From the NCBI RefSeq assembly GCF_018336975.1, contig NZ_CP025572.1, positions 3,581,112 through 3,645,111 on the forward strand: a stretch of DNA of 64,000 bases, written 5' to 3'. The position numbers were made by a program, and so were the translations under genes. Shown piece after piece: positions 9,401 through 18,682 of this stretch. The notes below the pieces were generated by a model. It saw only the letters and a program-made list of their open reading frames with translations. It was not told the DNA's origin and made no database searches. Every line of letters starts with the position of its first letter. Positions within the stretch are counted from its first letter, which is position 1. The DNA is from Marinomonas sp. CT5 (lineage in GTDB: Bacteria; Pseudomonadota; Gammaproteobacteria; Pseudomonadales; Marinomonadaceae).

Positions 9401-9952
9401 CACCAACCAAATCCACTGGCTGCCATTTTGAAAACGACTGATAGCACGAATACCGTGCGTTACGATAGGAATCACAAAGATAGCCGAAAGCGCATAACCC
9501 AAGGCCAACGGAATGCCCAACAGAACTTCAAACGCCGAGGCTAAAATCGCTGCTTCGATAGCAAAAAAGATAAATGTGAATGTGGCGTAAATCAGTGAGG
9601 TTATCGTCGACCCAAGATAGCCAAAACCCGCTCCTCGAGTCAGTAAATCTATGTCCAAGCCATGCTTGGCAGAATAATAAGCAATGGGAAAGCCAGTAAT
9701 GAAAAACACCGCCAATACCGTGAGAATGGCCGCTACGGCATTGGTAAAACCATACGCCAGTGTAATAACCGCGGCCAATCCTTCTAGAGCTAAAAACGCA
9801 GTAGCACCGAGCGCCGTATGACCGACACGCTCGATGCTCATGGTATGACCTTGCTTGGAAGTATAGCGTAACGCGTAATCTTCCATCGTTTGGTCGGCAA
9901 CCCACTTGTTATAGTGGCGTCGCACTTTAAAGATCTTTTGTGCCGCGGTCAT
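6464..9952 (-). CDS. NCS1-permease-like hybrid sensor histidine kinase
   Basis: This is a 1162-residue fusion. Residues 1-490 resemble an NCS1-family purine/cytosine permease with about 12 membrane segments (SAKHGLDIDLLTRGAGFGY near 94). Residues 505-548 form a Cys-rich cluster (C509, C512, C524, C532, C535, C536, C542, C546). Two more membrane segments lie near 580-600 and 615-637. Next come a coiled coil, HisKA (H692 in SHELRTP), HATPase (N-box near 810, GTGLGL near 867) and a receiver (D978). A C-terminal tail of about 110 residues may be an extra phosphotransfer or dimer region. The plan parallels transporter-fused kinases such as CbrA. Placement 57 bp after hupE/ureJ suggests it senses urea, a purine or a related nitrogen source. 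Confidence 0.92.
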   Translation of the reverse strand: MTAAQKIFKVRRHYNKWVADQTMEDYALRYTSKQGHTMSIERVGHTALGATAFLALEGLAAVITLAYGFTNAVAAILTVLAVFFITGFPIAYYSAKHGLDIDLLTRGAGFGYLGSTITSLIYATFTFIFFAIEAAILASAFEVLLGIPLALGYALSAIFVIPIVTHGIRAISRFQNGSQWIWLVLQVAAIGVVVTQEYQNFEGWTQYAPAELPQSTHFDWVLFGAAASVLFALMAQIGEQVDYLRFFPVKTKQNRRRWWFWLILAGPGWVFIGAIKMLLGSFLAYLAISDGASVVQATDPTYLYQRIFFFLTTSPTTALLLAAVFVFICQMKINLTNAYAGSIAWSNFFSRLTHSHPGRVVWLVFNVTIALLLMELGIYQALGAILGVFAIAAVSWLGSLAADLLINKPLGLSPNYVEFKRAHLYDINPVGTGSMLIATTLGLVSYLGVFGEVAKSLCHFISLGSCFVFVPLIAWLTKGKYYLARQSPELIPMIALAKQQKPNYVTLTCGICENVFEKEDMSFCSAYMQPICSLCCSLDVRCLDSCKPQASIGQQSDYFLKLFLPKGWVKALSSRFGRFTSLLLVINIINAALMMLIYRQMAPSSLNEEALLKETMLALFFTLLIVSGVLSWLFVLAHESRVVAQKESNRQTRKLIREIDAHQETDRALQHAKDQAERANEAKSRYLTGISHELRTPLQSIIGYAQLLSEKANTPSGHQNGLDIIHRSGLYLADLIEGLLDISKIEAGRFDLYRNTVDLPKLIDQLNSMFAMQARDKGIQLQSKILAPLPQHVVTDEKRLRQILINLLSNAVKYTPKGSVFFEVNYRNQVAEFVIRDTGVGIKEGHLKRIFDPFERVRDVSTGNLPGTGLGLTIVKLLTDIMGGDLQAHSVVGEGSEFRVSLLLPWVSQGDSATYEYKRIVSYQGYQRTLMVVDDDPVVRGLLSDILVPLGFHVLEASDAENCLDELESCSPDLFVLDVSMPGMDGLSLAKLLRDRAYSVPIIMLSADAKENQRKPDEQAAFNQYLVKPVNNSALLDAIKHWLVLDWVYQETELDTMTPVLVDKSSSSNEETSLITSDDQQPTTIPDHESVRELMAFAEMGYKKGVRGILDQLAKTKVIAAIHLQQLESLYQSFQFDGIVQYLKQHACENRDVSEKSNDESK

Positions 9953-10009
9953 AACATCTCAGACTTAGGTAGTAGAGCGCCGCTCCCTGGCTTACAAAAC
10001 AAAAGTGAG

Positions 10010-10594
10010 TTAGGCAAAAGCAAGCACCAAACCCGCTGTCGCAATTAAAGAACCACTAATGCGTGTCACCAAAGGCGTACCGATTTTCGCCATTACCTGA
10101 CCAAAGCCTAGACCAACTGCATGCAAACCCGCTGTTGCCAAAGCAAACCCCAGTGCATATTGCAAACCATTCGCCGTTAACGGCATTTCCATACCATGAG
10201 CGGCACCGTGGAATAACGCAAAACCACCAGCAATCGCAGCACAAACTAAGGTTGGCAAACGTTTAGCGAACAGCACCAAAGCACCCAAAACGATCACCGA
10301 CAGCAAAATACCTTGTTCAACAAATGGCACTGTCATTCCAGCGACAGCCAGTCCACCACCAAGGATCATCGTCATAACAAACGCGACGGGGATTGCCCAC
10401 AAAGCACGACCACCAATACTCGCCGCCCAAAGACCAATCGCCACCATAGCCAAAAGATGATCTAAACCACCCATAGGGTGAGAAAAGCCCGTCATAAAAC
10501 TGGACGCGTGTTCATGCCCCGGATGAGCAAATACAGAACCTGTCGCTACTAACAAAGCCGCAGCAAACAAGCCTTTTGTTTTCAATGCCTTCAT
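10010..10594 (-). CDS. ureJ: HupE/UreJ family nickel-uptake or urease accessory membrane protein
   Basis: The 194-residue protein has a cleavable-type signal sequence ending near residue 23 (GSVFAHPGHEH), then six or so membrane segments. It carries the family motifs HPMGGLDHLLAMVAIGLWA (residues about 39-57) and the His-containing FHGAAHGMEMP (near 130). HupE/UreJ proteins mediate nickel uptake or supply for hydrogenase and urease. Its place between ureG and the kinase gene makes nickel supply to urease the most likely role. Confidence 0.92.
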   Translation of the reverse strand: MKALKTKGLFAAALLVATGSVFAHPGHEHASSFMTGFSHPMGGLDHLLAMVAIGLWAASIGGRALWAIPVAFVMTMILGGGLAVAGMTVPFVEQGILLSVIVLGALVLFAKRLPTLVCAAIAGGFALFHGAAHGMEMPLTANGLQYALGFALATAGLHAVGLGFGQVMAKIGTPLVTRISGSLIATAGLVLAFA

Positions 10595-10664
10595 GATTTT
10601 TCTCCTAATACTTGATCAACCAAAACTTAATACTTCCCAACAAGGTTATGAGCACAGATACCGT

Positions 10665-11306
10665 TTAAACGACGGCTTTCGCTGCAGGTATTTCTTTTGC
10701 TTCCAACATCCCTTCAGACACAATTATCTGAATAATTTCATCCAAACCTTGGGCACTTTTGAGGTTAGAAAAAATGAAAGGACGATCGCCACGCTGAATT
10801 TTGGCGTCGTGCGCCATAACATCCAAAGACGCGCCAACCAAAGGTGCTAGATCGGTTTTATTAATAATCAATAAATCCGATTTCGTAATACCAGGACCGC
10901 CTTTACGAGGAATTTTGTCACCAGCAGATACGTCAATTACATAAATAGTAAAGTCGGATAACTCTGGGCTGAACGTCGCACTTAAGTTATCACCACCACT
11001 TTCCACAAATACCACATCCAATGCGCCATGGCGTTCTAATAACTGATCTATTGCCGCTAAGTTCATCGACGCGTCTTCACGAATTGCCGTATGAGGACAG
11101 CCGCCTGTCTCCACACCCAAGATACGATCCGCATCCAAAGCTTCATGCTGGGTTAAGAACTTCGCGTCTTCTTGGGTGTAAATATCATTGGTCACCACGG
11201 CAATGTTGTAATAGTCACGCATAGCACTACACAAAGAACGCAATAAAGCGGTTTTGCCTGATCCTACTGGACCACCTACACCAATTCGTAATGTTTGTTT
11301 TTTCAT
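10665..11306 (-). CDS. ureG: Urease accessory GTPase UreG
   Basis: The 213-residue protein is full length for UreG. It has a P-loop ([13 protein letters not shown], residues 8-20), the metal-binding [15 protein letters not shown] motif around residue 66, the [14 protein letters not shown] switch region, and the [11 protein letters not shown] guanine-specificity motif. UreG hydrolyses GTP to drive nickel insertion into the UreABC active site, together with UreD, UreF and UreE. It lies in the same order and strand as ureE and ureF, with an 81-bp gap. Confidence 0.97.
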   Translation of the reverse strand: MKKQTLRIGVGGPVGSGKTALLRSLCSAMRDYYNIAVVTNDIYTQEDAKFLTQHEALDADRILGVETGGCPHTAIREDASMNLAAIDQLLERHGALDVVFVESGGDNLSATFSPELSDFTIYVIDVSAGDKIPRKGGPGITKSDLLIINKTDLAPLVGASLDVMAHDAKIQRGDRPFIFSNLKSAQGLDEIIQIIVSEGMLEAKEIPAAKAVV

Positions 11307-11387
11307 ATTAGGTTCCTTGTTCTTAACTCAATAATTAATACTCGGCGGTTCTTAGCTCCTCGTCTCCATAAGGAGGGAACTAAAACA

Positions 11388-12080
11388 TTAAGAGCGAAAT
11401 AGCCGCGAGTATTGTGTTTCGTGTAGCGCGCTAGCGATGGCGATAGCGGGTAATCCAGCACCAACACGCTCTTCTTCAATATTTAATGACATGGCAATGG
11501 CATGTCGAATATCTGTCTGTAACTCACCTAGCAATTCTTGCGCTTGTGTTTGCCCAAGCGGGACTAGCTTGGTTGCCGCAGCAATTTGGTTTTCTAGCCA
11601 AGACCAAGCAAAGCCTAGACAAGCAAGATCCGCTTGTAGCCCCCAATGGTTGGCCGCAATGGCAAACAAGGTAACAAAGCTCATCTCATCTAAACGCTTA
11701 AATGGCGTATCTATTTGCAGGCTGCCCATTAGACGAAATAAAGCTTCTCCCATCGCAGTATCATTCAGTCGCAGCTCTTTAGTTTCTCGGCAGGCCAGTA
11801 CCAAATCATTCAGTTCAAATAATCTTTCTGTGTTTTGCTGCTTAGCGGCGTCCATACATAACCGCAGCACAGGTAAATCCACACGAGCTAGCGATTGTTG
11901 CAATTGCAAGCCAATCCAGTCCGATACTTCGGCTTTGTTTTTCACCCAACCTTGATCGATGGCATATTCCATGCCCTGAGAAAAAGCAAAGCCACCCACA
12001 GGCAAACCCACGCTGCTTAATTGCAAAAGCCGCAATAAGCGAATGTCAGTGGTGACAATGTTAGTGGTGACTGTGTCCAT
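11388..12080 (-). CDS. ureF: Urease accessory protein UreF
   Basis: The protein is about 230 residues from the ATG at 12080 and shows the all-helical UreF pattern (LLQLSSVGLPVGGFAFSQGM near the N-terminus; the C-terminal VGAGLPAIAIAS). The frame extends 14 codons further upstream, but the 12080 start has a GGAG site 9 bases before it and matches the family's N-terminus. It overlaps the ureE 3' end by about 20 bases, so translation is coupled. UreF links UreD to UreG during nickel loading. Confidence 0.95.
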   Translation of the reverse strand: MDTVTTNIVTTDIRLLRLLQLSSVGLPVGGFAFSQGMEYAIDQGWVKNKAEVSDWIGLQLQQSLARVDLPVLRLCMDAAKQQNTERLFELNDLVLACRETKELRLNDTAMGEALFRLMGSLQIDTPFKRLDEMSFVTLFAIAANHWGLQADLACLGFAWSWLENQIAAATKLVPLGQTQAQELLGELQTDIRHAIAMSLNIEEERVGAGLPAIAIASALHETQYSRLFRS

Positions 12081-12504
12081 GACTGTAAGCTCCAGATTCA
12101 GGCACAAACACCGCTTCTTCATGGGTAACGATCAAACCAAGCATATGTAACATGTCTTCTAATACATGGTCTGGTTTGATACGTAGCCAACGCTCACCAA
12201 TTTGGATTTTGGTATGGCGATTACCTAAGTGATAACAAGCCTTGGAAAAAGCTTCCCAATCTTCGCAACTGGCATGAGCCACATTTTCTACGGCACCAGC
12301 GACTTGAACTATCTTGCCGCATTCAGATTTTAAGAATTCCCCTACTAAAAGCGGTTTACCGCGTTCAAGAAAAACACGAACTTCCTCGTTATTTTCACCG
12401 ACAAGTTTTAAACGTCCGCGGTCACGCTGTTCATGGGTTAACGTCACTGTGGTGTAAACCGGATCATGGCAATGTGTGCCTAATCTTTCGTAAATATCTA
12501 GCAT
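12061..12504 (-). CDS. ureE: Urease accessory nickel chaperone UreE
   Basis: The 147-residue protein has the UreE N-terminal peptide-binding domain (LTHEQRDRGRLKL, EVRVFLERGKPL). The C-terminal metal-binding domain has the conserved CYHLGNRHTKIQIG around residue 90 and a His-rich tail (SHGHSHH). UreE delivers nickel to the UreDFG-apourease complex. The tail is short compared with the His-tails of some enteric UreE proteins. Confidence 0.97.
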   Translation of the reverse strand: MLDIYERLGTHCHDPVYTTVTLTHEQRDRGRLKLVGENNEEVRVFLERGKPLLVGEFLKSECGKIVQVAGAVENVAHASCEDWEAFSKACYHLGNRHTKIQIGERWLRIKPDHVLEDMLHMLGLIVTHEEAVFVPESGAYSHGHSHH

Positions 12505-12526
12505 AGTACCGTCCTAAAAAGCGCGC

Positions 12527-14233
12527 TTAAAAAAGCGTATAAAGTTGTGCGAGAGGTAACCTCTCCGCAGGCTCACAGGTTAATAACTCCCCATCCGCAC
12601 GCACTTCATAGGTTTGCGGATCGACAGTAATATTTGGGAGCCAATCGTTATGGATCATATCGAGCTTGGAAATATTGCGCGTGTTTTTACAAGCCACCAA
12701 AGTACGTTCCAATCCAAGACTTTCCTTCAAGCCATTATTCAATGCGGCCTTAGATACAAAGGTCACAGACGTGGCTGCCGCAGCCTTACCACAGGAGCCA
12801 AACATAGGCCGATAATGCACAGGTTGTGGGGTTGGAATGGAGGCATTTGGGTCACCCATTGGAGCGCTGGCAATCATGCCGCCTTTGATAATCATCGAAG
12901 GTTTCACGGCAAAAAAAGCGGGCTTCCACAAGACCAAATCGGCCATTTTTCCCGGTTCAATTGACCCCACTTCGTGACTGATACCATGAGCAATGGCAGG
13001 GTTGATGGTGTACTTAGCAATATAACGACGAGCACGAAAGTTATCCGCACCCAATTCTTGATCTTCTGGTAATAAACCAAACTGCTGCTTCATTTTGTGG
13101 GCTGTTTGCCATGTACGAGTTACCACTTCTCCCACTCGTCCCATCGCTTGCGAGTCTGAGGAAATCATACTGAAAGCGCCACGATCATGGAGAATGTCTT
13201 CCGCGGCAATGGTTTCTTTACGAATACGCGAATCCGCAAAGGCTACGTCTTCTTCAATATTACTGTCCAAATGGTGACACACCATTAGCATGTCTAAATG
13301 CTCATCAACCGTGTTGTGAGTATAAGGACGCGTTGGATTGGTTGAAGAAGGTAAAACATTTGGGTTAGAACAAGCTTGAATAATATCAGGAGCGTGACCG
13401 CCGCCTGCGCCTTCGGTGTGATAAGTGTGAATAACACGGTCTTTAAAAGCATCAATGGTGCTATCAACAAAGCCCGATTCGTTCAGTGTGTCGGTATGGA
13501 TAGCTACTTGCACATCGTAGGCTTCTGCGACACTCAAACAACAATCAATTGATGCTGGGGTAGTTCCCCAATCTTCATGCAATTTTAGCCCACATGCTCC
13601 CGCTTCTAACTGCTCTTCTAAGGCCTCTGGCAGACTGGCGTTACCTTTGCCTAAAAAACCTAAGTTCATCGGCATACTGTCGGTTGCTTGTAACATCTTG
13701 CCAAGATACCAAGGCCCGGGTGTACAAGTCGTTGCTTTCGTTCCCGTGGCAGGTCCAGTACCGCCACCAATCATGGTGGTGACGCCAGAGGTTAAGGCTT
13801 CTTCCACTTGTTGCGGACATATAAAGTGTATGTGGGCATCAATGCCACCCGCGGTTAGAATAGAACCTTCCCCAGCAATCACTTCGGTGCCAGGGCCAAC
13901 CACAATATCCACATTATCTTGTACGTCTGGGTTGCCTGCTTTACCGACTTTAAAAATACGGCCATCTTTGATGCCAACATCGCCTTTCACAATTCCCCAA
14001 TGGTCCAACACCAGAGCATTGGTAATCACCAAATCCACGGCAATCTCATTGGTCACTTGGCTTTGTCCCATACCGTCACGAATGACCTTGCCACCACCGA
14101 ATTTCACTTCGTCACCATAGACGGTGAAATCTTTTTCCACCTGAATCCAAATATCAGTATCGCCTAAGCGCACACGGTCGCCAGTAGTCGGGCCGAACAT
14201 CTGCGCGTAACTTTGTCTGTCCATCGTCGCCAT
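12527..14233 (-). CDS. ureC: Urease subunit alpha (UreC)
   Basis: At 568 residues this is a full-length catalytic subunit. The nickel ligands and catalytic residues are present: H134 and H136 ([12 protein letters not shown]), the carbamylated lysine K217 ([10 protein letters not shown]), H219, H246 ([10 protein letters not shown]), H272 ([10 protein letters not shown] type loop), the flap His H320 (MVCHHLD), and D360 (SSDSQAMGR). It hydrolyses urea to ammonia and carbamate in the cytoplasm. Its start overlaps the ureB stop by one base, so it is coupled to ureB. Confidence 0.98.
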   Translation of the reverse strand: MATMDRQSYAQMFGPTTGDRVRLGDTDIWIQVEKDFTVYGDEVKFGGGKVIRDGMGQSQVTNEIAVDLVITNALVLDHWGIVKGDVGIKDGRIFKVGKAGNPDVQDNVDIVVGPGTEVIAGEGSILTAGGIDAHIHFICPQQVEEALTSGVTTMIGGGTGPATGTKATTCTPGPWYLGKMLQATDSMPMNLGFLGKGNASLPEALEEQLEAGACGLKLHEDWGTTPASIDCCLSVAEAYDVQVAIHTDTLNESGFVDSTIDAFKDRVIHTYHTEGAGGGHAPDIIQACSNPNVLPSSTNPTRPYTHNTVDEHLDMLMVCHHLDSNIEEDVAFADSRIRKETIAAEDILHDRGAFSMISSDSQAMGRVGEVVTRTWQTAHKMKQQFGLLPEDQELGADNFRARRYIAKYTINPAIAHGISHEVGSIEPGKMADLVLWKPAFFAVKPSMIIKGGMIASAPMGDPNASIPTPQPVHYRPMFGSCGKAAAATSVTFVSKAALNNGLKESLGLERTLVACKNTRNISKLDMIHNDWLPNITVDPQTYEVRADGELLTCEPAERLPLAQLYTLF

Positions 14234-14550
14234 TATTCTGCTCCTACCAATTTACCCATGACTTCACCTCGGAAACCGTAAATGGTCTTCGTACCTGCGT
14301 ATTCGACTAACTCCACTTCACGACCTTGACCAGGCTCAAAACGCACAGCGGTGCCAGACGCGATATTCAAACGAAAACCTTTGGTTAATTCACGATCAAA
14401 AGACAAGGCTGGGTTCACTTCGTAAAAATGATAATGGGAGCCAATTTGCACAGGACGATCACCGGTATTTTCGACGCGAATTTTCACCGTCTTGCGACCA
14501 ACATTGAGTTCGATAACGCCTTCGGCTACCTGAATTTCACCTGGAATCAT
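14233..14550 (-). CDS. ureB: Urease subunit beta (UreB)
   Basis: The 105-residue protein begins [19 protein letters not shown] and contains [19 protein letters not shown] and [17 protein letters not shown], all standard for the urease beta subunit. It forms the (ABC)3 holoenzyme with UreA and UreC. It is kept as a separate gene, as in most bacteria, and is not fused to ureA. Confidence 0.98.
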   Translation of the reverse strand: MIPGEIQVAEGVIELNVGRKTVKIRVENTGDRPVQIGSHYHFYEVNPALSFDRELTKGFRLNIASGTAVRFEPGQGREVELVEYAGTKTIYGFRGEVMGKLVGAE

Positions 14551-14610
14551 GATGTTTTCCTTTTAAAAGAAGAACCTGATACATACATTCAATGACGTAA
14601 CGAGTAGTCA

Positions 14611-14913
14611 TTAATTTATAGGGTTATGAACGGTGACTAACTTGGTCCCATCTGGGAACGTCGCTTCCACCTGCACTTCGTGGATCAACTCCACCACACC
14701 ATCCATCACTTGTTCCGCGCTTAATAAGGTTTTGCCGTAGGCCATTAATTCCGCCACGGTTTTACCATCGCGAGCGCCTTCGATAATTTCCATGGTGATG
14801 TACGCCATGGCTTCGGGGTAGTTCAATTTTAGACCACGATTCAAACGGCGCTCGGCAAGCAAGGCAGCGGTAAATACAAGAAGCTTATCTTTTTCTCTTG
14901 GCAGGAGTTCCAT
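14611..14913 (-). CDS. ureA: Urease subunit gamma (UreA)
   Basis: The 100-residue gamma subunit has the family N-terminus [20 protein letters not shown] and the C-terminal [18 protein letters not shown]. It is the first structural subunit of the urease block and is separated from ureD by 70 bp and from ureB by 60 bp. Confidence 0.98.
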   Translation of the reverse strand: MELLPREKDKLLVFTAALLAERRLNRGLKLNYPEAMAYITMEIIEGARDGKTVAELMAYGKTLLSAEQVMDGVVELIHEVQVEATFPDGTKLVTVHNPIN

Positions 14914-14983
14914 TTATATCTATGCCTCATTGTGTGACTTTTAAATTAAATTTAATGAACCAAAATAGAGCGTACGCACAATT

Positions 14984-15922
14984 TTAGGTCGCCCAAATTC
15001 TTGGCTCATTGGATTCTTTGTTGATTAATGCGGGGCGAATTTCTCGCCAACACTGAATAAATAGCTGCTTCACTTGTTCGGAGTCATGATGAAGACTGCG
15101 CACGAAAATGTACTCGCCAACCAAACTTACGCCACTCACTGAGTTATGTTGCGCGCAATGTTTTCGTAGGGAGTCGATCAGTTCATCATGGCTCGCTGAA
15201 TGAGAAGCGTTGGTCAGGTCAAAGGGTCCTGCAATCATCAAACCATTAATGGGTTTGCCAGCTAGCCCAGCTTTGGCCGCGAAAACCGTTCGGCTACTAT
15301 CATCTATCACCAAACGTTCACGCACCTTAAGACGACCATTTTGGCGAATCTCAAAGCCCTGCTCTGCATGACCTTGCGCAAAATCCTCTTGATTGGCGGG
15401 TAAACCAAAACACGTTATTTCCCAACCAATAAACTTGGCGTTATCCGCAAGATGTATACGGTTTTCAAGGCGCGTGTGGGCATTGGGATACAGAATGGTT
15501 TCTTGTGGCAACCATTCCATTAAGCTGTTTTCAGCGACGTTCAACTGGGTAATTTGATGCTGTAGAGTTTTGTCTTTACGAGCACGATAAACACGCCCAG
15601 CACCCGGAGTAGTGATCAAAACATGCGTATTTTCGGCTAGGTTTGCCGTGATAGTGAGACGATCCCCAGATACCAAACCACCTGGCGGATGCAATAAGTA
15701 GATGTGTGCCGTGTCTCGACCTTCAGGATAAAAAGGCTTTTGCACATACAAAGGCCCTTTATGGTCAGAGGTTTTCAGCACAGTACCACGGGCTGTTTTA
15801 CTAAAGCCTAATGTCAGAAACGCATGCCACTGCGAAGCACCAACTTCGGGCAACATGGACGTTTCTATCAGCGGCTTTTGTTCGAATTCTTCTGCTAAAG
15901 CAAGATTATGTTTATTATTCAT
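14984..15922 (-). CDS. ureD: Urease accessory protein UreD (UreH)
   Basis: The 312-residue protein shows the UreD pattern: HAFLTLGFSKTARGTVL near 33, YLLHPPGGLVSGDRL near 74, TTPGAGRVYRA near 104, and EWLPQETILYPNA near 138. UreD is the scaffold that binds apo-urease and recruits UreF and UreG. It lies between urtE and ureA, which ties the transporter genes to the enzyme genes in one transcript. Confidence 0.96.
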   Translation of the reverse strand: MNNKHNLALAEEFEQKPLIETSMLPEVGASQWHAFLTLGFSKTARGTVLKTSDHKGPLYVQKPFYPEGRDTAHIYLLHPPGGLVSGDRLTITANLAENTHVLITTPGAGRVYRARKDKTLQHQITQLNVAENSLMEWLPQETILYPNAHTRLENRIHLADNAKFIGWEITCFGLPANQEDFAQGHAEQGFEIRQNGRLKVRERLVIDDSSRTVFAAKAGLAGKPINGLMIAGPFDLTNASHSASHDELIDSLRKHCAQHNSVSGVSLVGEYIFVRSLHHDSEQVKQLFIQCWREIRPALINKESNEPRIWAT

Positions 15923-15975
15923 TGATGCCCTATAGCGTTTTTTGCGTATCGCCTAATCGCTAAACAATGCAAAAA

Positions 15976-16683
15976 TCAGACCGCCAAGTATTGTTTTATC
16001 AGGGTGTCGTTGAGATTTTCCATTTTATCCGCCGCCACAATGCGTCCCTTTTCCATCAGACGAAATTCTTTCCCGACGCGACGAGCGAAGCCAAGCTTTT
16101 GTTCCACCAAGATAACGGTTAATCCTTCTTCTTCGTTCAGCTTTAAAATCACATCGCCGATTTGCTTCACAATGTTCGGCTGAATACCTTCGTTAGGTTC
16201 ATCCAGAATCAAGACTTTTGGCTCTAATACCAAAGCACGGCCAATCGCTAGCTGCTGCTGCTGACCACCAGATAAATCACCACCACGACGATGCAACATG
16301 TCTTTCAATACCGGAAAAAGCTCAAAGATTTTCTCTGGAATTTCTTTTGGAGAGTCTTTCGTGCGCTTACCACGCACAGGCAAACCAATACGCAGGTTTT
16401 CTTCTACCGTGAGCATGGGAAAAATATCTCGTCCCTGAGGCACATAACCAATGCCTGAATAAGCACGTTTTTCGGCGCTTTGTTTATTCAGTCTTTCGCC
16501 CTCCATGGTGATCTCGCCTTTTGTGATCGGCAACAAACCCATGATGGCTTTTAGTAAAGTGGTTTTGCCCACGCCGTTGCGTCCCATGATGCAAGTAATA
16601 GAGCCGGGAACTATGTCTAAATCCAAGCCCCAAAGTATCTGTGTACCGCCATAAAGTTGATCGACATTGTTAATGGAAATCAT
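15976..16683 (-). CDS. urtE: Urea ABC transporter ATP-binding protein UrtE
   Basis: The 235-residue ATPase has Walker A (GRNGVGKTTLLKA near residue 34), the Q-loop, the signature LSGGQQQQLAIGRAL, Walker B (VLILDEPNEGIQP) and the H-loop region. The EGIQPNIV sequence and the LivF-like length are typical of UrtE, one of two ATPases of the high-affinity urea importer. Its start overlaps the urtD end by 4 bases. Confidence 0.95.
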   Translation of the reverse strand: MISINNVDQLYGGTQILWGLDLDIVPGSITCIMGRNGVGKTTLLKAIMGLLPITKGEITMEGERLNKQSAEKRAYSGIGYVPQGRDIFPMLTVEENLRIGLPVRGKRTKDSPKEIPEKIFELFPVLKDMLHRRGGDLSGGQQQQLAIGRALVLEPKVLILDEPNEGIQPNIVKQIGDVILKLNEEEGLTVILVEQKLGFARRVGKEFRLMEKGRIVAADKMENLNDTLIKQYLAV

Positions 16684-17552
16684 GCTGTGGCTCCTGCTAT
16701 TGTTTGCGCTTTCTCGCTAGCGGCTTCTTCACCAAGGTATACTTCAATTACGTCTTTATTACTTTGAATCTGATCCATAGTGCCTTCGGCCAATACTGAG
16801 CCTTGGTGCAAAACGGTTACCGTGCGAGCAATGCTGCGCACAAACTCCATATCGTGCTCCACGACAATCACGGTTCGCTCTCCGGCTAAAGACGTTAACA
16901 ATTCCGCCGTGCGTTCCGTTTCTTGCGCTGTCATGCCCGCCACTGGTTCATCGATCAATAACAGCCTTGGATCAGCCGCTAGCAACATGCCGATTTCTAA
17001 CCATTGTTTTTGTCCGTGAGACAAAGCCCCCGCCAGCATAAAGCGCTGCTTAGCCAAACCAATGGTTTTTAGCACCTCATCAATGCGATCAATTTGCGTT
17101 GGCGTTAAACGCGAGAATAAAGTCGGCAAGACACGTTTGTCGGTTTTCAGGGACAATTCCAAATTATCGAACACGGTTTGCTCTTCAAACACAGTCGGCT
17201 TTTGGAATTTACGACCTATGCCAAGCTGAGCAATTTCCGCTTCGTCTTTATTTAATAGGTTGTGATTCTGTCCAAAGAAAACCGTACCTGAATCGCACTG
17301 AGTCTTACCGGTAATCACGTCCATCAAGGTGGTTTTGCCCGCTCCATTGGCACCGATCAAACAACGCAATTCGCCGTCATTGATATACAAATTCAGATTA
17401 TTTAGTGCTTTAAAACCGTCGAAGCTTAAATTCAAATCTTCCACGTAAAGAATCATCTGGTTATCGACGTTTACGGCGGCCTGCTCGGGTGCCAAAAATG
17501 GCCACACCTGATCTCGGCGGAAGAATTCACGGGTACTATCTAAGGTACTCAT
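16680..17552 (-). CDS. urtD: Urea ABC transporter ATP-binding protein UrtD
   Basis: The 290-residue ATPase has Walker A (GANGAGKTTLMDVITGKT near 70), the signature LSHGQKQWLEIGMLL, and Walker B (LLLIDEPVAGM). The LivG-like C-terminal extension and an N-terminal extension of about 35 residues are typical of UrtD. It overlaps both neighbours by 4 bases, which indicates coupled translation of urtBCDE. Confidence 0.95.
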   Translation of the reverse strand: MSTLDSTREFFRRDQVWPFLAPEQAAVNVDNQMILYVEDLNLSFDGFKALNNLNLYINDGELRCLIGANGAGKTTLMDVITGKTQCDSGTVFFGQNHNLLNKDEAEIAQLGIGRKFQKPTVFEEQTVFDNLELSLKTDKRVLPTLFSRLTPTQIDRIDEVLKTIGLAKQRFMLAGALSHGQKQWLEIGMLLAADPRLLLIDEPVAGMTAQETERTAELLTSLAGERTVIVVEHDMEFVRSIARTVTVLHQGSVLAEGTMDQIQSNKDVIEVYLGEEAASEKAQTIAGATA

Positions 17553-18682
17553 GCTTGCGACTCCTTTTTCGTAACACTGTTTCGCTTAGCCTTTAGCTGG
17601 CCATACAAGCCCATCAAACCTTTTGGTAAATACAAGGTAACCAAGACAAACATGGCTCCAAGGGCAAATAACCAAGCATCTGGCATGATGGCTGTAAAAC
17701 GGGTCTTCGCGTAGTTCACCAATAAGGCTCCAATCACCGCACCAATCAAGGTGCCACGACCACCAACAGCCACCCAAATCACCATCTCGATAGAGTTGAT
17801 TGGAGAAAACTCACCTGGGTTGATAATGCCCACTTGCGGCACATACAAAGCGCCAGCTATGCCCGCAATGACAGCGGAATAGACAAACAACCACACCTTG
17901 TATCTATCAGTGCGATAACCGATGAAACGTGAGCGAGATTCAGAGTCACGAATCGCCAACACCACTTTGCCAAAGCGAGAAGATAAAATCTTCTGACTGA
18001 TCACAAAGATCACCGCCAGCAAAATCGCGGTGATTAAGAACAAGGCAACACGAGTACTGTCGGCTTGCAGACTGAAACCAAGGATTTCTTTAAAGTCGGT
18101 CAAACCATTATTGCCACCAAAGCCCATTTCATTGCGGAAGAAAGCCAACAACAAGGCATAAGTCAACGCTTGCGTCATGATGGAAAGATACACACCAGTA
18201 ACACGAGAACGAAACGCCAACCAACCAAACACAAAGGCCAATAACCCCGGAATAAACACCGCCATCAGCATAGCGAACCAGAACTGATCCATGCCCAGCC
18301 AAAACCAAGGCAACTCTTTCCAGTCTAAGAACACCATGAAGTCAGGTAGTAATGGGTTACCGTAAACGCCACGATCACCGATTTGGCGCATTAAATACAT
18401 TCCCATCGCGTAACCGCCCAAGGCAAAAAACGCCCCGTGACCTAAACTCAAAATACCGCAATAGCCCCAGATAATATCCACCGCTAATGCCAGCATGGCG
18501 TAGCACAAATATTTACCCAGCAAAGTAATGGTATAAGTACTGACATAAAACACCGAGTCAGCAGGCAACAAGAGATTCGCGGCCGAAGCCAAAATTGTTA
18601 CACCTAATAAAATCACCACAAATGGCAAAGTGTGTTTGCCCGTCGAGCGCCCTTCAGAAAACCAAGCTGTAAGACGTGTCAT
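17549..18682 (-). CDS. urtC: Urea ABC transporter permease UrtC
   Basis: The 377-residue LivM-type permease has about ten membrane segments. It shows family stretches such as DIIWGYCGILSLGHGAFFALGGYAMG (near residues 70-95) and VAVGGRGTLIGAVIGA near 310. UrtB and UrtC form the membrane channel of the branched-chain-type urea importer. The gene overlaps urtB and urtD by 4 bases each. Confidence 0.95.
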   Translation of the reverse strand: MTRLTAWFSEGRSTGKHTLPFVVILLGVTILASAANLLLPADSVFYVSTYTITLLGKYLCYAMLALAVDIIWGYCGILSLGHGAFFALGGYAMGMYLMRQIGDRGVYGNPLLPDFMVFLDWKELPWFWLGMDQFWFAMLMAVFIPGLLAFVFGWLAFRSRVTGVYLSIMTQALTYALLLAFFRNEMGFGGNNGLTDFKEILGFSLQADSTRVALFLITAILLAVIFVISQKILSSRFGKVVLAIRDSESRSRFIGYRTDRYKVWLFVYSAVIAGIAGALYVPQVGIINPGEFSPINSIEMVIWVAVGGRGTLIGAVIGALLVNYAKTRFTAIMPDAWLFALGAMFVLVTLYLPKGLMGLYGQLKAKRNSVTKKESQA

